Part shown: positions 30,300-40,395 of the stretch, piece by piece
Layout: the number at the start of each line of letters is the position of its first letter
Numbering within the stretch: position 1 is the first letter of the stretch
NCBI GenBank assembly: GCA_942493315.1
Contig: OW818690.1
Coordinates: 868,001 to 932,000, forward strand
Source: UBA5429 sp942493315
GTDB taxonomy: Bacteria > Bacteroidota > Bacteroidia > Bacteroidales > WCHB1-69
Reading direction: 5' to 3'
DNA: 64,000 bases
Notes under the pieces: model-generated
Told to the model about the DNA's origin: nothing
The model's input: the letters and a program-made list of their open reading frames with translations, nothing else
Database searches by the model: none
Made by a program: the position numbers and the translations under genes

Positions 30300-31658
30300 T
30301 CAGGGGTACATTAACAAATATGCTTCAAATCGTTCCACCACTTGGGAGGCATATTTTACAGCTTGTTTACCCGGGAAAAATCCTGATTTAACCACAGGAT
30401 CGTTGGCATACTCTTTTTTGGATTTCAAAATTAAATATTTTGACACACAAGTCCATTGCGTAGAGTTTTCCTGATATTTTTCACACAATCTTTGAGCGTC
30501 CAGGATGTGACCTCTTCCGGCATTGTAGGAGGCTGCTATAAAATGTAATTTCTCTTTTAAGTCGGTAATATTATCAAAAGATTTGGCAATTCTATAGATA
30601 TATTTAACACCTGCGGCAATTTGTTCCTCCTCTCCTGAATTTTCATCAATTCCAAAACTATTCATTGTTTCAGGCATCATTTGCATTAATCCAAAACTTC
30701 CACCTAACCCTAATAAACCGGATTCAAATTTACTCTCCTGATACATGATCGCTGCAATAAATCTCCAGTCAAGATTGAATTGAGTGGCATATTTTTTAAT
30801 GATGGGATCGTAAGGTGATATGGTATGTCTTTTCGATTTGGTAAAAGTTCCGGTAATCACACTGGAATGGGACGAAAAATACTTATTCACGATACTCGTA
30901 TATCTTCTGGTTTTCATAAAATTGTACAACCAGTCGTTGATTTGATGATTTAATTCCGTATTTTTTTTATTGAGGACCCAACTTCTTTGATATTCAGGAC
31001 CCACTTTATCCATCATTTTTAATGTAGAATAAAAGGGGAGTAACGTGACAGCCAGATTATAATCACAAACCAGATAATCGATCTCCTTATCTTGCAGAAG
31101 ATCAAACAACTCCTCACTACTATACTCTTTTTGATATATCAGATTAAATTTTTGTTGTTTTAACTCTTTTATATATAAAAAATGGTGATAGTCGTTAGGA
31201 ATATGAACGTTTTTTAAAGAGTCATTTTTCAAAATCAGATCTTTTCTGGAGATCATTACCGGTTTACTAAATGAGTGGGGTAATGAAAACTCTAAAAATG
31301 GGGACACTAAACCCCATCTTCTGAAATCGAGGGCAATAATATCGTAGTTATTTTTAAAAAGTTCTTTGTAAATGGAGTCAAAACTGGAACATACCGTCAC
31401 ATCCAATTTTTTTCCGGTTGATTTTTCAAACTCTTTTAATAGATCATACTGGAAACCGATGGGGGTTCCTTTATAAATAAAATAATCAGATGCATGAAAA
31501 TTCAATAACACTTTAATGGTTGTATCATTCTTTTTAAATAAGGAATTTTCAGGTGTTTTTTTAGGTAAAAAGTAAACAGGATAAATCAAATAAAGAAGCA
31601 ATAGCAGTACAATTGTTGCTATTATTACAACTAAGTATGAAGAAAAAAATCTCTTCAA
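30300..31658 (-). CDS. MltF-like membrane-bound lytic murein transglycosylase
   Basis: The 452-residue protein has an N-terminal membrane anchor (about 8-30), a periplasmic solute-binding-like domain (residues ~45-255, starting VLLNFHASDYF) and a C-terminal lytic transglycosylase domain (from ~275) with catalytic Glu in MYQESKFES, GGSFGLMQMMP and the ASYNAGRGH motif. This domain order is that of MltF. It cleaves peptidoglycan to 1,6-anhydro products. It lies 77 bases upstream of mutS in the same direction. Confidence 0.9.
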   Translation of the reverse strand: MKRFFSSYLVVIIATIVLLLLLYLIYPVYFLPKKTPENSLFKKNDTTIKVLLNFHASDYFIYKGTPIGFQYDLLKEFEKSTGKKLDVTVCSSFDSIYKELFKNNYDIIALDFRRWGLVSPFLEFSLPHSFSKPVMISRKDLILKNDSLKNVHIPNDYHHFLYIKELKQQKFNLIYQKEYSSEELFDLLQDKEIDYLVCDYNLAVTLLPFYSTLKMMDKVGPEYQRSWVLNKKNTELNHQINDWLYNFMKTRRYTSIVNKYFSSHSSVITGTFTKSKRHTISPYDPIIKKYATQFNLDWRFIAAIMYQESKFESGLLGLGGSFGLMQMMPETMNSFGIDENSGEEEQIAAGVKYIYRIAKSFDNITDLKEKLHFIAASYNAGRGHILDAQRLCEKYQENSTQWTCVSKYLILKSKKEYANDPVVKSGFFPGKQAVKYASQVVERFEAYLLMYP

Positions 31659-31692
31659 AATGGGTACAGTTGGTTAATAAATAGGCGTATCG

Positions 31693-32079
31693 TTATTGTT
31701 CAATAAGTAAAATTGTTTTCTCAACTAATTCGTTTGGCATCAGTTTAACTTGTCCGGCTCCGATATAGGTAGTAATGTTTCCAAGTCCGTCATCATAAGT
31801 ATAAGTCGCTTTAACATCCAAAAGAGCCTCGTAAGTAAATGTGTGTGAAAAAGAACCGGTTGTATCAGTAACACCACTTGCTTGAGCAAAAGCAGCATAA
31901 TTTTCTTTACCAATTTCAACAACAGCTCCAATTACTACACCACCGGTATCAATGCCGGTTAATGAAAAATTACAGTCAATTTTTACAGGATAGGTTATCT
32001 CTTTATCACAACTTGAAAAAAGTAGAACCAATAAAATTGCAATAACTACAGGAATGAAAACAAAAGCTTTTTTTACCAT
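31693..32079 (-). CDS. Small predicted lipoprotein with beta-rich domain
   Basis: The 128-residue protein has a lipoprotein signal (hydrophobic stretch 5-20, then LFSSC as lipobox with Cys 24). The mature part is beta-rich (FSLTGIDTGGVVIGAVVEIG…) and may be a carboxypeptidase-regulatory-like or Ig-like fold. It would be anchored to a membrane by lipid. It precedes the transglycosylase gene in the same direction by 34 bases. Not recognised beyond that. Confidence 0.75.
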   Translation of the reverse strand: MVKKAFVFIPVVIAILLVLLFSSCDKEITYPVKIDCNFSLTGIDTGGVVIGAVVEIGKENYAAFAQASGVTDTTGSFSHTFTYEALLDVKATYTYDDGLGNITTYIGAGQVKLMPNELVEKTILLIEQ

Positions 32080-32232
32080 CTTAATATATTTTAAAGTGCA
32101 AAAATATAAAAATTCTTTGACAGTCCCATTGATTTATCATTTTTTTATCATTTTGAATGATAAAGTTTTAATAATTATGAAAGAAAAAGGTTTTGAATCT
32201 ATTTTATTTAAAATTTCGATCGTAAATATTTG

Positions 32233-32240
32233 TATATTTG
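32233..32240 (+). promoter_or_regulatory. Likely dprA promoter (-7 element)
   Basis: TATATTTG (within TTTGTATATTTGC) is a TAnnTTTG match 118 bases upstream of dprA. A 29-codon frame at 32274 lies between; I see no reason to call it a gene. Confidence 0.5.
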
Positions 32241-32358
32241 CTATCTCAAATGATCTCTAACAAATACTTCCCATGAAACTCATAAAGCATTATAAAACAC
32301 TGAATTATATCATTATCATCCTTTTTTCTCTATTAAACCATTTTAAACCAATTTTAAA

Positions 32359-33459
32359 ATGAATGAAGAATTATTTTATAGACTTGCCCTTTTAGTAACT
32401 CCCGGAATTTCGAATGGAATGATCAAAAAAATGATTCAAAAATTTGGGTCCGCCAAATCGATTTACGAAACAGATTCCAGAACCATTCAAAAAATTTTTA
32501 AAATAAAAATTCCACCGATTGAGTTAACCTCATCGATTGAAAAAGAGGTCAAAAGAGAATGGATTCATATTCAAAAAAATGAGATAAAAGTGGCTCTTTT
32601 TGATCAGCCGGATTATCCTCAGAGAGTCCAAGTTTGTAAAAGTTTTCCAAATCTTTTCTTTTATCTGGGAGAACCCCATTTTAATCATGACAAAGTTTTA
32701 TCTGTTGTTGGCACGCGGGAAGCCAGCAATTATGGTGCCGATGTTGTTCAGAAATTAATATCAGAAATTGCGCCTTCCGATCCATTAATTGTAAGTGGTT
32801 TAGCTTTAGGTATTGATACGTTAGCACACGAAGCAGCTTTAAAAAACAACTTAAAAACGATTGGAATTTTAGGGTCAGGTTTGGGGAAAATTTATCCGGC
32901 CTCTAATATGAAGTTAATACATAAAATGGTACAAAACGGAAGCACGGTGATGTCAGAATATTTATATCATCAAACTCCAGACAAGACAAATTTCCCGGAA
33001 AGGAATCGGATCATTGCATCCATTTCTGATGCCACTTTAGTAGTGGAAACAAAAACAAAGGGGGGAAGTATCATAACGGCAAAAATGGCATCCGGATACC
33101 AAAAAAAATTGTTTGCAGTACCCGGATCTATTTTTGAGGCGGGACAAGCCGGTTGCAATGAATTGATTCAAAATGGGATGGCAAAAATGGTTACATCCGG
33201 TAAAGAGATTCTTCAAATGTTGTTTTGGGATAATCAGGTAGTAGAAACCTATCAACCGTCCCTTTTTTTCGATTTTACGGAAGAAGAGGAAAAGCTTCTT
33301 CGGATGATTCAAAAAAAAGGTAAACTTACTATTGACGAAATTGTAGCGCAATCTGTTTCCAATTCCCCGTCACAAATTGTAACACAGCTATTAAAACTGG
33401 AATTTCAAGGGATTATTGAATGTGGGCCGGGAAAAGTGTATCGGATCATAAAAAAATAA
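32359..33459 (+). CDS. dprA: DNA-processing protein DprA
   Basis: The 366-residue protein has an N-terminal helix-hairpin-helix-like region (GISNGMIKKMIQKFGSA near 17-33), the Rossmann-like DprA core with VVGTREASNYG near 118, GLALGIDTLAH near 150, GSGLGKIYP near 175 and FPERNRIIA near 213, and a C-terminal winged-helix domain (about 305-366). It loads RecA onto incoming single-stranded DNA during transformation. Confidence 0.96.
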   Translation: MNEELFYRLALLVTPGISNGMIKKMIQKFGSAKSIYETDSRTIQKIFKIKIPPIELTSSIEKEVKREWIHIQKNEIKVALFDQPDYPQRVQVCKSFPNLFFYLGEPHFNHDKVLSVVGTREASNYGADVVQKLISEIAPSDPLIVSGLALGIDTLAHEAALKNNLKTIGILGSGLGKIYPASNMKLIHKMVQNGSTVMSEYLYHQTPDKTNFPERNRIIASISDATLVVETKTKGGSIITAKMASGYQKKLFAVPGSIFEAGQAGCNELIQNGMAKMVTSGKEILQMLFWDNQVVETYQPSLFFDFTEEEEKLLRMIQKKGKLTIDEIVAQSVSNSPSQIVTQLLKLEFQGIIECGPGKVYRIIKK

Positions 33460-33960
33460 AATATCTGGGTCGGGGATCATGTGGATAATTGCCAAAAAGA
33501 AAAGTGGAGGGAATTTTATGAGATACAAAGGGGGGACTCCCCGACAACCGGATATGAGTCAAAAATAGTATTAGAAAAAGGTTTTTTTTATAACTTTTTT
33601 TAAAGATCTGAAAAAGTTGTTAGAATTATAAACATTGCACTGATTTACAGATGATTAAAATTTTCAAAAAAAAGTAAAAAATGAAAAAAAATAGAGTGAA
33701 AATTGTTAAAAACCAGCCTGTTTCGTAATCATTTTGTTAAAAAAAATGACCTATAAAGAAGAAAAATGAAAAAAAGTTTCTAAAACGCTACATAATTGCA
33801 AATTGTTTTGTATATTTGTCCGCTTATCATATTATATGTAACAATTCGATTATTGTTTCGTATATTATTGATTAAATGTTTATAAATCAATATATTAAAT
33901 AGATAATAAAAAAATAGTAAACAAATTTAAAAAAATATTATTCACTAAAACTTTTCAAAA
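33460..33960. other. Intergenic region of 500 bp upstream of the giant surface protein
   Basis: AT-rich sequence without a credible gene. TATATTTG at 33811-33818 is a good -7 element, with TTGC at 33797-33800 upstream, which leaves an untranslated leader of ~135 nt before the ATG at 33961. No repeat or known RNA is visible. Confidence 0.55.
33811..33818 (+). promoter_or_regulatory. Likely promoter of the 2127-residue surface protein gene (-7 element)
   Basis: TATATTTG in GTTTTGTATATTTGTCC matches TAnnTTTG and is followed by an AT-rich leader up to the start codon. Confidence 0.55.
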
Positions 33961-36900
33961 ATGAAAAAAATTGACGTTTTCAAGAGGGCATTTCTAAGTT
34001 TGATGCTTCTTTTTGCTATGGTTTGTACATCGTTTGCTCAAACTACTATAGCATCGTGGAACTTTGATGCATTAACAGAATTCAACACGATTAATTCAAT
34101 CCCTGCCAATGATGGAACAGGCACAATTTATTTAAATGGCACAAATGGATCGTCATATTGGGATACAACTGCAACTAACAAGCAATTAACGGCATTTGGA
34201 GGCTCTCCCAGTTCAGGTAAAGCTCTTACTATAGCTGACAGTTCAGCTAATGGTTATAGTTTGGTTATTGCAGTTCCGACTACAGGGTTAGAGAACATTA
34301 ATGTCGTGTTTAAAACTAGAGGAACAAGTTCAGGTTTTAATTCTCATACTTGGGGTTATAGTAGTGATGGAATAACATTTACCGATTTAACTGGCAATAA
34401 TACTGCTGTAAACACAAGCACTTTTTTGGTTAAAACGGTTGATTTTTCTTCTATAACAGCTATTAACAATATTTCAACAGTTTATATTCGTTTAACAGTA
34501 AATGGAGCAACATCAATAACTGGAAATAACAGAATTGATAGTTTAGTGATTACCGGAACTGTTCCTACAGTTGTTTCCAATACAGCCACTCCAACATTCA
34601 CACTTCCTTCAGGCGTTTTATATGCCCCTGCAACAGTAACACTTGAGTGTACAACTCCTGCTTCAACTATTTATTACACTACAGATGGTACAACTCCAGA
34701 TATTACTTCAACAGTTTATACTACTCCTGTAGATGTTACAGCAAATACTACTATTAAAGCTGTCGCTATTGCAACCGGTTTTAACCTAAGCAACGTAGCT
34801 ACTGCAACCTATACTTTCCCTGTTGAAGTAGCTAATATTGCTGCTTTTAAAGCTGCTAATACAGCAACAAATTCAACTGTTTATAAAATCACAGGTGATG
34901 TTACCTACGTTCACAGAGCCGGAAGAAATGTCTTTGTTAAAGATGCTACCGGAGGTTTATTAATTTATGATTTTTCTACACCCGTAATTGCAAATACATA
35001 TAACAATGGTGATGTTATTTCAGGTGGTGTTTATGGTACCTATACCCTATATAACGGATTAAGTGAATTAGTTCCAACTCAACCAACAGCAGTGGGTACT
35101 CCCGGAACTCCTGTTCTACCGATAACTATTACAGTTAGTGAACTTCTTACTAATTATGCAAATTACGAATCTCAATTGATTCAAGTGAATGAAGTAACTT
35201 TTGCTGCTGCTACTTTTGGCACAGGAAGTGCTGCTAATATCAATATCACTCAAGGAACAGATGTAACTGTTTGTAGAAATCATTTTGGAACACTTACCGG
35301 TGTTGTTGCTCCAACCATTGCTCAAGATGTTGTTGGTTTTGCAATCACATTTAATGCTACTCGTCAAATTGCTCCAAGAGATCCAGCTGACATCGTACAA
35401 CATAGATATGCTCCAACCATTGTGACAAATCCTATTCCTGATGCAATGACTCAAAATCAATTATTATCAACTATAATTCTTCTTGAGGGTTCTGCAGCAT
35501 ATTTAGGAACTCCTGTACCCGGTACATTTGCATGGACTACACCATCAACCGTTTTAACAACTGCTGGGGCGCAAACACTTAATGTTACCTTTACACCTAA
35601 TGATTTAATCTCGTATCTTCCCGTGACTTTTGGTTTACCCGTAACAGTAAATTCTGCTTGTATTGGTCAAACTCCTTGGAACTATGGTTTTGAAGGTGGT
35701 ACTGATGGATCAAATATTGGTGGATGTTTCTCTCAAGCATTACCAAATTCATCTTACACAACTTATTATTGGCAATATAATTCTAGCAATACATCCTATA
35801 ACAGAACACCAAGATCTGGTTCTTTTAATGCAACACTTCATTATAGTGCAGAAGCATGGTTGTTTAAACAATTCAGTTTTGAACCCGGTACATATTCATT
35901 TTCTATGTATGCACGCCAAGACTATGAAAGTATTACACATTCTAATATTGCTGCAAAAATTGGAACAGCAAGTACTTCAGCTGCTATGGATGCCGGAACA
36001 TTTATTGTTCCCGTAACTGGATTAACCTGGGGAAATTATCAAAATTTTACTGGAACTTTTACTATTACAACTGCCGGAGTTTATACGATTGGTATTAAAG
36101 GATACATGAATGGATCACCCTATTACATCAGTCTTGATGATATTTCTATCATTCAAACTAGTGGAACAGGTTGTCAAGCTCCAAGTTCACTTACTGTATC
36201 AAATATTGCAACAACATCAGCTAATTTAACTTGGACTCCTGTTGGAACTGAAACATCTTGGATTGTTAGATATAAAGAAGTTAGTGCAAATACTTGGAAT
36301 GTTATTACTACAACATCTCCATCTTATATCATGTCCAATTTGAATCCTTCAATGAACTATGAAGTTGGCGTTAAAGCAAACTGTGGCTCTGGACAATATA
36401 GTGGATACATTAACAATACTTTCACTACTTTATGTAACCCACTTGCATCTTTACCTTATGTTGAAGATTTTGAAGCAGTTGCAGTAAATGGATTCCCTGA
36501 TTGTTTTAACAAACTAACTACAGGTTCTGCTTATGTTAAGGTAGTTCAAATGAGCGGAACAAAAGGTATTGAAATGAGCACAGGTGGTGTTGAAACCAGC
36601 ATGCTTATTTTACCAAGTACTCAAGCTTATGTAAATACATTAAGATTGAAATTCAAATATGATGGTGGTGCAAACCATAAATTCAAATTCGGATATATCA
36701 CAAACATCAATGATGCTTCAACTTTTGTTACTTTAAAAGAAGATAGTATAACTAATTTAGGATGGTATTATTACGATCTATTTACTGCTAATGCTTTAAC
36801 AGGAACTGAAAGAATGGCGATTGTATTTAATATGGGAAGTGGCTACTCTGCCAGATTGGACAGTGTAACATTAATGTCTCAGCCTGCTTGTTTTGAGCCA

Positions 36901-39900
36901 ATTAATTTATCAATTAACTCATCAGCATTTACATCTGCTATGTTAAACTGGGCATATCCAACCACTTCATTACCAACAAACTATACTGTTAATTACAGAT
37001 TAGTAGGTGATACTACATGGAGCGTAAAAGCTAACGTAGCTAGACCTTATAATTTAACAGGTTTGGTTAAAAACAACATTTATGAATTTAGAGTAAAAGC
37101 TAATTGCAGTGGTGGTGGTAGCGATTGGTCTTCCACATTTACATTCCGCACACAATACCAAGTTCCTTATTTGCAAAGTTTTACTTCAACTGCTACACCA
37201 TTTGCATGGAAGAATGTAAAAACTGCAGGTACCACAACTCCTGGTATTTTTGATTTCCCAACATCTGGAACAAATCCAAATTGTACTCCTCAAGCAGGAA
37301 CAAATATGGTAAGATTTAACTCATATAGTATTTCTGGTGGTGGTATTGCAGAATTAATTACCCCAAATATTTACGGTATTGGTGTTGGTTCTCTAATCAA
37401 ATTCTGGGTTTATAGAGACGATTATTCATCTTATATTTCTTATGATGAAGGTATTAAAGTATTCGTTAACGATACAGCTTCCTCAATAGGAGGTGTTGAA
37501 CTAATCAACGTACATAGAAGTACCGCTTTATCTCCTGTTGTAACTGCTCCGGGTTGGTATCAATATATTGGTCGTGTTCCTGCTGCAGGATTTAATTATG
37601 TTATTTTCCAAGGTTATAGTGCTTTTGGAAATAATATTTTCTTTGATGAAATTGAAGTTACTACTCCTGTTTACATTCCTGTTACCATTACAAACGGACC
37701 TAATGGTACTTCCAATCCTACCGGTTTTCAAAGTATCTTAAATGGAACAACCCGTTTAATTAACTTTACTCCTGCTGTTGGATATAGAATTGCATCTATT
37801 ACCATCAATGGAAATGAAGTTCAAGGTTCTGATTTAACTAACTCCAGACCATTTGCTTATACATTGTCTGTTGGCTTAGATCCACTTGAAGTAAATGCTA
37901 CTTATGAAAAAATACCTTATACAATCACTCCTTCTATTACCAACTTCCATGGTGCTAACTACTTAGATAATGGCAACATGCCTGGTACCATTACACCAAG
38001 TACTCCAACCATCGTTCTTCATGGTGAAGCAACCACATTTACTATCAATGTTAACCCACATTTCCATTTATATAGATTGTTGGTTGATGGTGTAAGTGCT
38101 CCATTTATTGCTGAAGGTAACAATACATTTACTTATACATTTAGTAATGTTACTACAAACCACACCATTGAAGCGATAGTTAAAATTGACACCATTGCTA
38201 TTCAATATACAGTATCAGGTGGTGCCGGAATTTTAGACGGTGTTACTATTTTAGGTCCTGCCGTACATTCTACTTATGTGAATTATGGAGATGATTTAAT
38301 GGCTACAATGCCTGCTGCTCCTGGATATGAAAATATCTCCACAACCGTTAATGGTCTGTATGTAGGTGCTGCTACTCAATATCAATTATATGATATCATG
38401 ACAACTCAATTAATCAACGTTGTTTATGCTCCTAAAACCATCAATATTACTACTCAAACATTCGGAAATGGTACTGTAACTGCTGGTACATCATATTCTT
38501 ATGATCCTGCTTTTGTATACAACTACACTGCAGTTCCTGCAACAGGATATTATATTTCTGCAGTTCTTGTTAATGATATTCCTGTTACTGTTGCTAATCC
38601 AATGAGTTATACAGGTCAGTTGACTAATATCACTGATGATAAGGCAATTAAAGTATATTTTGAACCTCTAACTTTTGATATTATTGCAACTTGTGGCCTT
38701 GGTGGAACTATTCTTCCAAATGGCAGTGCAACCTATAATTATGGTGTATCTCAAGACTATGTAATTACAGCTGAAACCGGTTATACTATTGCTTCTGTTG
38801 TTGTGGATAATACTCCGGTAACTATTCCTGCAAATGCTACAACTTATACACATTCTTTCAATAATATTACAGCAAATCATACTATTTCAGCTACTTATGC
38901 AATTAATACTTATACAATTACAGCAACTGCCGGTGCTAATGGTTCAATTACTCCAGCAAATGCTACTGTTGTAAATTACAATGGAAGTCAAGTTTATACT
39001 ATTGCTCCTGCTACAGGATACAATATTCTTGATGTTGTAGTTGATGGAATCTCAATGGGACCAATTGGAACTTATACTTTTGCTAACGTAATGGCAAACC
39101 ACACAATTGCAGCTACATTTGCTATTAATACTTATACATTAACAGCTTCAATCAATGGTAATGGAACAATCACTCCTGCAGGTGTAACAACTGTTAACTA
39201 CGGTGCAAATCAAACTTACACCATTGCTCCTGCAACTGGTTCTGTTCTTGTAAATGTATTTGTTGATGGTGTTGCTCAAGGAGCAGTTACTACATATACA
39301 TTCTCTAATGTAGCAGCAAACCATACTATTCAAGCCATTACAAACTCTGCTTCTTATACCATTACAGTAAACCAACCAGCTAACGGTTCTATTACTCCTG
39401 GAACACAAGTAGTAACTTATGGTGCTACTCCATCATTCACTATTGCACCAAATACCGGATACAACATTTCCACTGTTACAGTAAATGGTACTCCTGTTAC
39501 TTTCACTCCAAATGCTGCCGGAACAGCAGTTATTACATTACCAGCAGTAGCTGCTAATGCTACAGTAACAGCTACAATGGCGGTTAAAACTTTCACTATT
39601 ACTGCAACTGCAGGTGTTAATGGAACAATCGCACCATCAGGTGTTGCTACATTAAATTATGGAGTTAACTCTGCTGTTTATACTTTCACTCCTGCTGCAG
39701 GATATGAAGTGGCTGATGTTACTGTAAATGGTGTTTCTGTAGGCGTTGCTGCTTCTTATCAATTTGTAAATGTTACAGCAAACAAAACTATTGCTGTTAC
39801 TTTCCAATTGATCAACTGTGATGCTCCAATAAATGCTTATGTAATAAACATTGCTCAAACTACTGCAACATTGAATTGGAACAATACCGGCGCTGCTGCC

Positions 39901-40344
39901 TATACCATTCAATATAAAGCTATTGATGCTACTGATTATACTGTAGTTAATAATGTTGCTGCTACTGAATACGACCTTACCGGTTTAACAGCTGCAACTT
40001 ATTATATCTGGCAAGTGAAAGCAAATTGTACCCCAACTAACGCTAGTGATTGGTCTGCTGAAAGAGGATTCACAACTCTTCCTGTTGGACATGATGGCGT
40101 AAATGATGTTGATTTAGCTTCTGTTCAGGTATATAGCAATCAATCTGATATCTTTATCATCAATAAAGAAAATGTACATATTACTAACGCTTCTATTTTT
40201 GATATGTGTGGCAAATTGATCTATAGCGGAAACGTTATGGAAAATCCAACCATCATTTCATTAAATGCTGCAACAGGTATTTATGTAGTAAGATTATCTA
40301 CTGAAAATGGAACTGCTTCTTACAAAGTACATATTACTAAATAA
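33961..40344 (+). CDS. Giant secreted surface protein with InlB-like B-repeats, fibronectin III domains and T9SS sorting domain
   Basis: The 2127-residue protein has a signal peptide (1-26, SFAQ), a choice-of-anchor-like beta domain (~28-205), a chitobiase-type C-terminal domain (~211-283, STIYYTTDGTTP), a DUF5689/OB-like region (~285-480), further beta domains with fibronectin III modules near 738-823, 976-1065 and 1953-2040, at least eight divergent InlB B-type repeats (~1240-1950, pattern GANGSITP … YTIAPATGY … ANHTIAATF) and a T9SS type A sorting domain (~2055-2127, GIYVVRLSTENG). It is exported and attached to the surface; a role in adhesion is likely. A strong terminator follows. Confidence 0.9.
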   Translation: MKKIDVFKRAFLSLMLLFAMVCTSFAQTTIASWNFDALTEFNTINSIPANDGTGTIYLNGTNGSSYWDTTATNKQLTAFGGSPSSGKALTIADSSANGYSLVIAVPTTGLENINVVFKTRGTSSGFNSHTWGYSSDGITFTDLTGNNTAVNTSTFLVKTVDFSSITAINNISTVYIRLTVNGATSITGNNRIDSLVITGTVPTVVSNTATPTFTLPSGVLYAPATVTLECTTPASTIYYTTDGTTPDITSTVYTTPVDVTANTTIKAVAIATGFNLSNVATATYTFPVEVANIAAFKAANTATNSTVYKITGDVTYVHRAGRNVFVKDATGGLLIYDFSTPVIANTYNNGDVISGGVYGTYTLYNGLSELVPTQPTAVGTPGTPVLPITITVSELLTNYANYESQLIQVNEVTFAAATFGTGSAANINITQGTDVTVCRNHFGTLTGVVAPTIAQDVVGFAITFNATRQIAPRDPADIVQHRYAPTIVTNPIPDAMTQNQLLSTIILLEGSAAYLGTPVPGTFAWTTPSTVLTTAGAQTLNVTFTPNDLISYLPVTFGLPVTVNSACIGQTPWNYGFEGGTDGSNIGGCFSQALPNSSYTTYYWQYNSSNTSYNRTPRSGSFNATLHYSAEAWLFKQFSFEPGTYSFSMYARQDYESITHSNIAAKIGTASTSAAMDAGTFIVPVTGLTWGNYQNFTGTFTITTAGVYTIGIKGYMNGSPYYISLDDISIIQTSGTGCQAPSSLTVSNIATTSANLTWTPVGTETSWIVRYKEVSANTWNVITTTSPSYIMSNLNPSMNYEVGVKANCGSGQYSGYINNTFTTLCNPLASLPYVEDFEAVAVNGFPDCFNKLTTGSAYVKVVQMSGTKGIEMSTGGVETSMLILPSTQAYVNTLRLKFKYDGGANHKFKFGYITNINDASTFVTLKEDSITNLGWYYYDLFTANALTGTERMAIVFNMGSGYSARLDSVTLMSQPACFEPINLSINSSAFTSAMLNWAYPTTSLPTNYTVNYRLVGDTTWSVKANVARPYNLTGLVKNNIYEFRVKANCSGGGSDWSSTFTFRTQYQVPYLQSFTSTATPFAWKNVKTAGTTTPGIFDFPTSGTNPNCTPQAGTNMVRFNSYSISGGGIAELITPNIYGIGVGSLIKFWVYRDDYSSYISYDEGIKVFVNDTASSIGGVELINVHRSTALSPVVTAPGWYQYIGRVPAAGFNYVIFQGYSAFGNNIFFDEIEVTTPVYIPVTITNGPNGTSNPTGFQSILNGTTRLINFTPAVGYRIASITINGNEVQGSDLTNSRPFAYTLSVGLDPLEVNATYEKIPYTITPSITNFHGANYLDNGNMPGTITPSTPTIVLHGEATTFTINVNPHFHLYRLLVDGVSAPFIAEGNNTFTYTFSNVTTNHTIEAIVKIDTIAIQYTVSGGAGILDGVTILGPAVHSTYVNYGDDLMATMPAAPGYENISTTVNGLYVGAATQYQLYDIMTTQLINVVYAPKTINITTQTFGNGTVTAGTSYSYDPAFVYNYTAVPATGYYISAVLVNDIPVTVANPMSYTGQLTNITDDKAIKVYFEPLTFDIIATCGLGGTILPNGSATYNYGVSQDYVITAETGYTIASVVVDNTPVTIPANATTYTHSFNNITANHTISATYAINTYTITATAGANGSITPANATVVNYNGSQVYTIAPATGYNILDVVVDGISMGPIGTYTFANVMANHTIAATFAINTYTLTASINGNGTITPAGVTTVNYGANQTYTIAPATGSVLVNVFVDGVAQGAVTTYTFSNVAANHTIQAITNSASYTITVNQPANGSITPGTQVVTYGATPSFTIAPNTGYNISTVTVNGTPVTFTPNAAGTAVITLPAVAANATVTATMAVKTFTITATAGVNGTIAPSGVATLNYGVNSAVYTFTPAAGYEVADVTVNGVSVGVAASYQFVNVTANKTIAVTFQLINCDAPINAYVINIAQTTATLNWNNTGAAAYTIQYKAIDATDYTVVNNVAATEYDLTGLTAATYYIWQVKANCTPTNASDWSAERGFTTLPVGHDGVNDVDLASVQVYSNQSDIFIINKENVHITNASIFDMCGKLIYSGNVMENPTIISLNAATGIYVVRLSTENGTASYKVHITK

Positions 40345-40363
40345 GAATAGATCTTAATCCAAT

Positions 40364-40395
40364 AAAAAAGGCTGCCATTAGGCAGCCTTTTTTTT
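40364..40395. terminator. Bidirectional terminator between the surface protein and dnaG
   Basis: AAAAAAGGCTGCC and GGCAGCCTTTTTT form a perfect stem with a short ATTA loop, flanked by A and T runs. It can serve both the forward gene ending at 40344 and dnaG on the minus strand ending at 40394. Confidence 0.9.

Noticed and set aside
35116..39912. Several minus-strand frames under the 2127-codon gene
   Set aside because: They are rich in Ser, Asn, Ile and Cys, as expected for the reverse of Thr/Ala/Asn-rich repeats, and show no domain.
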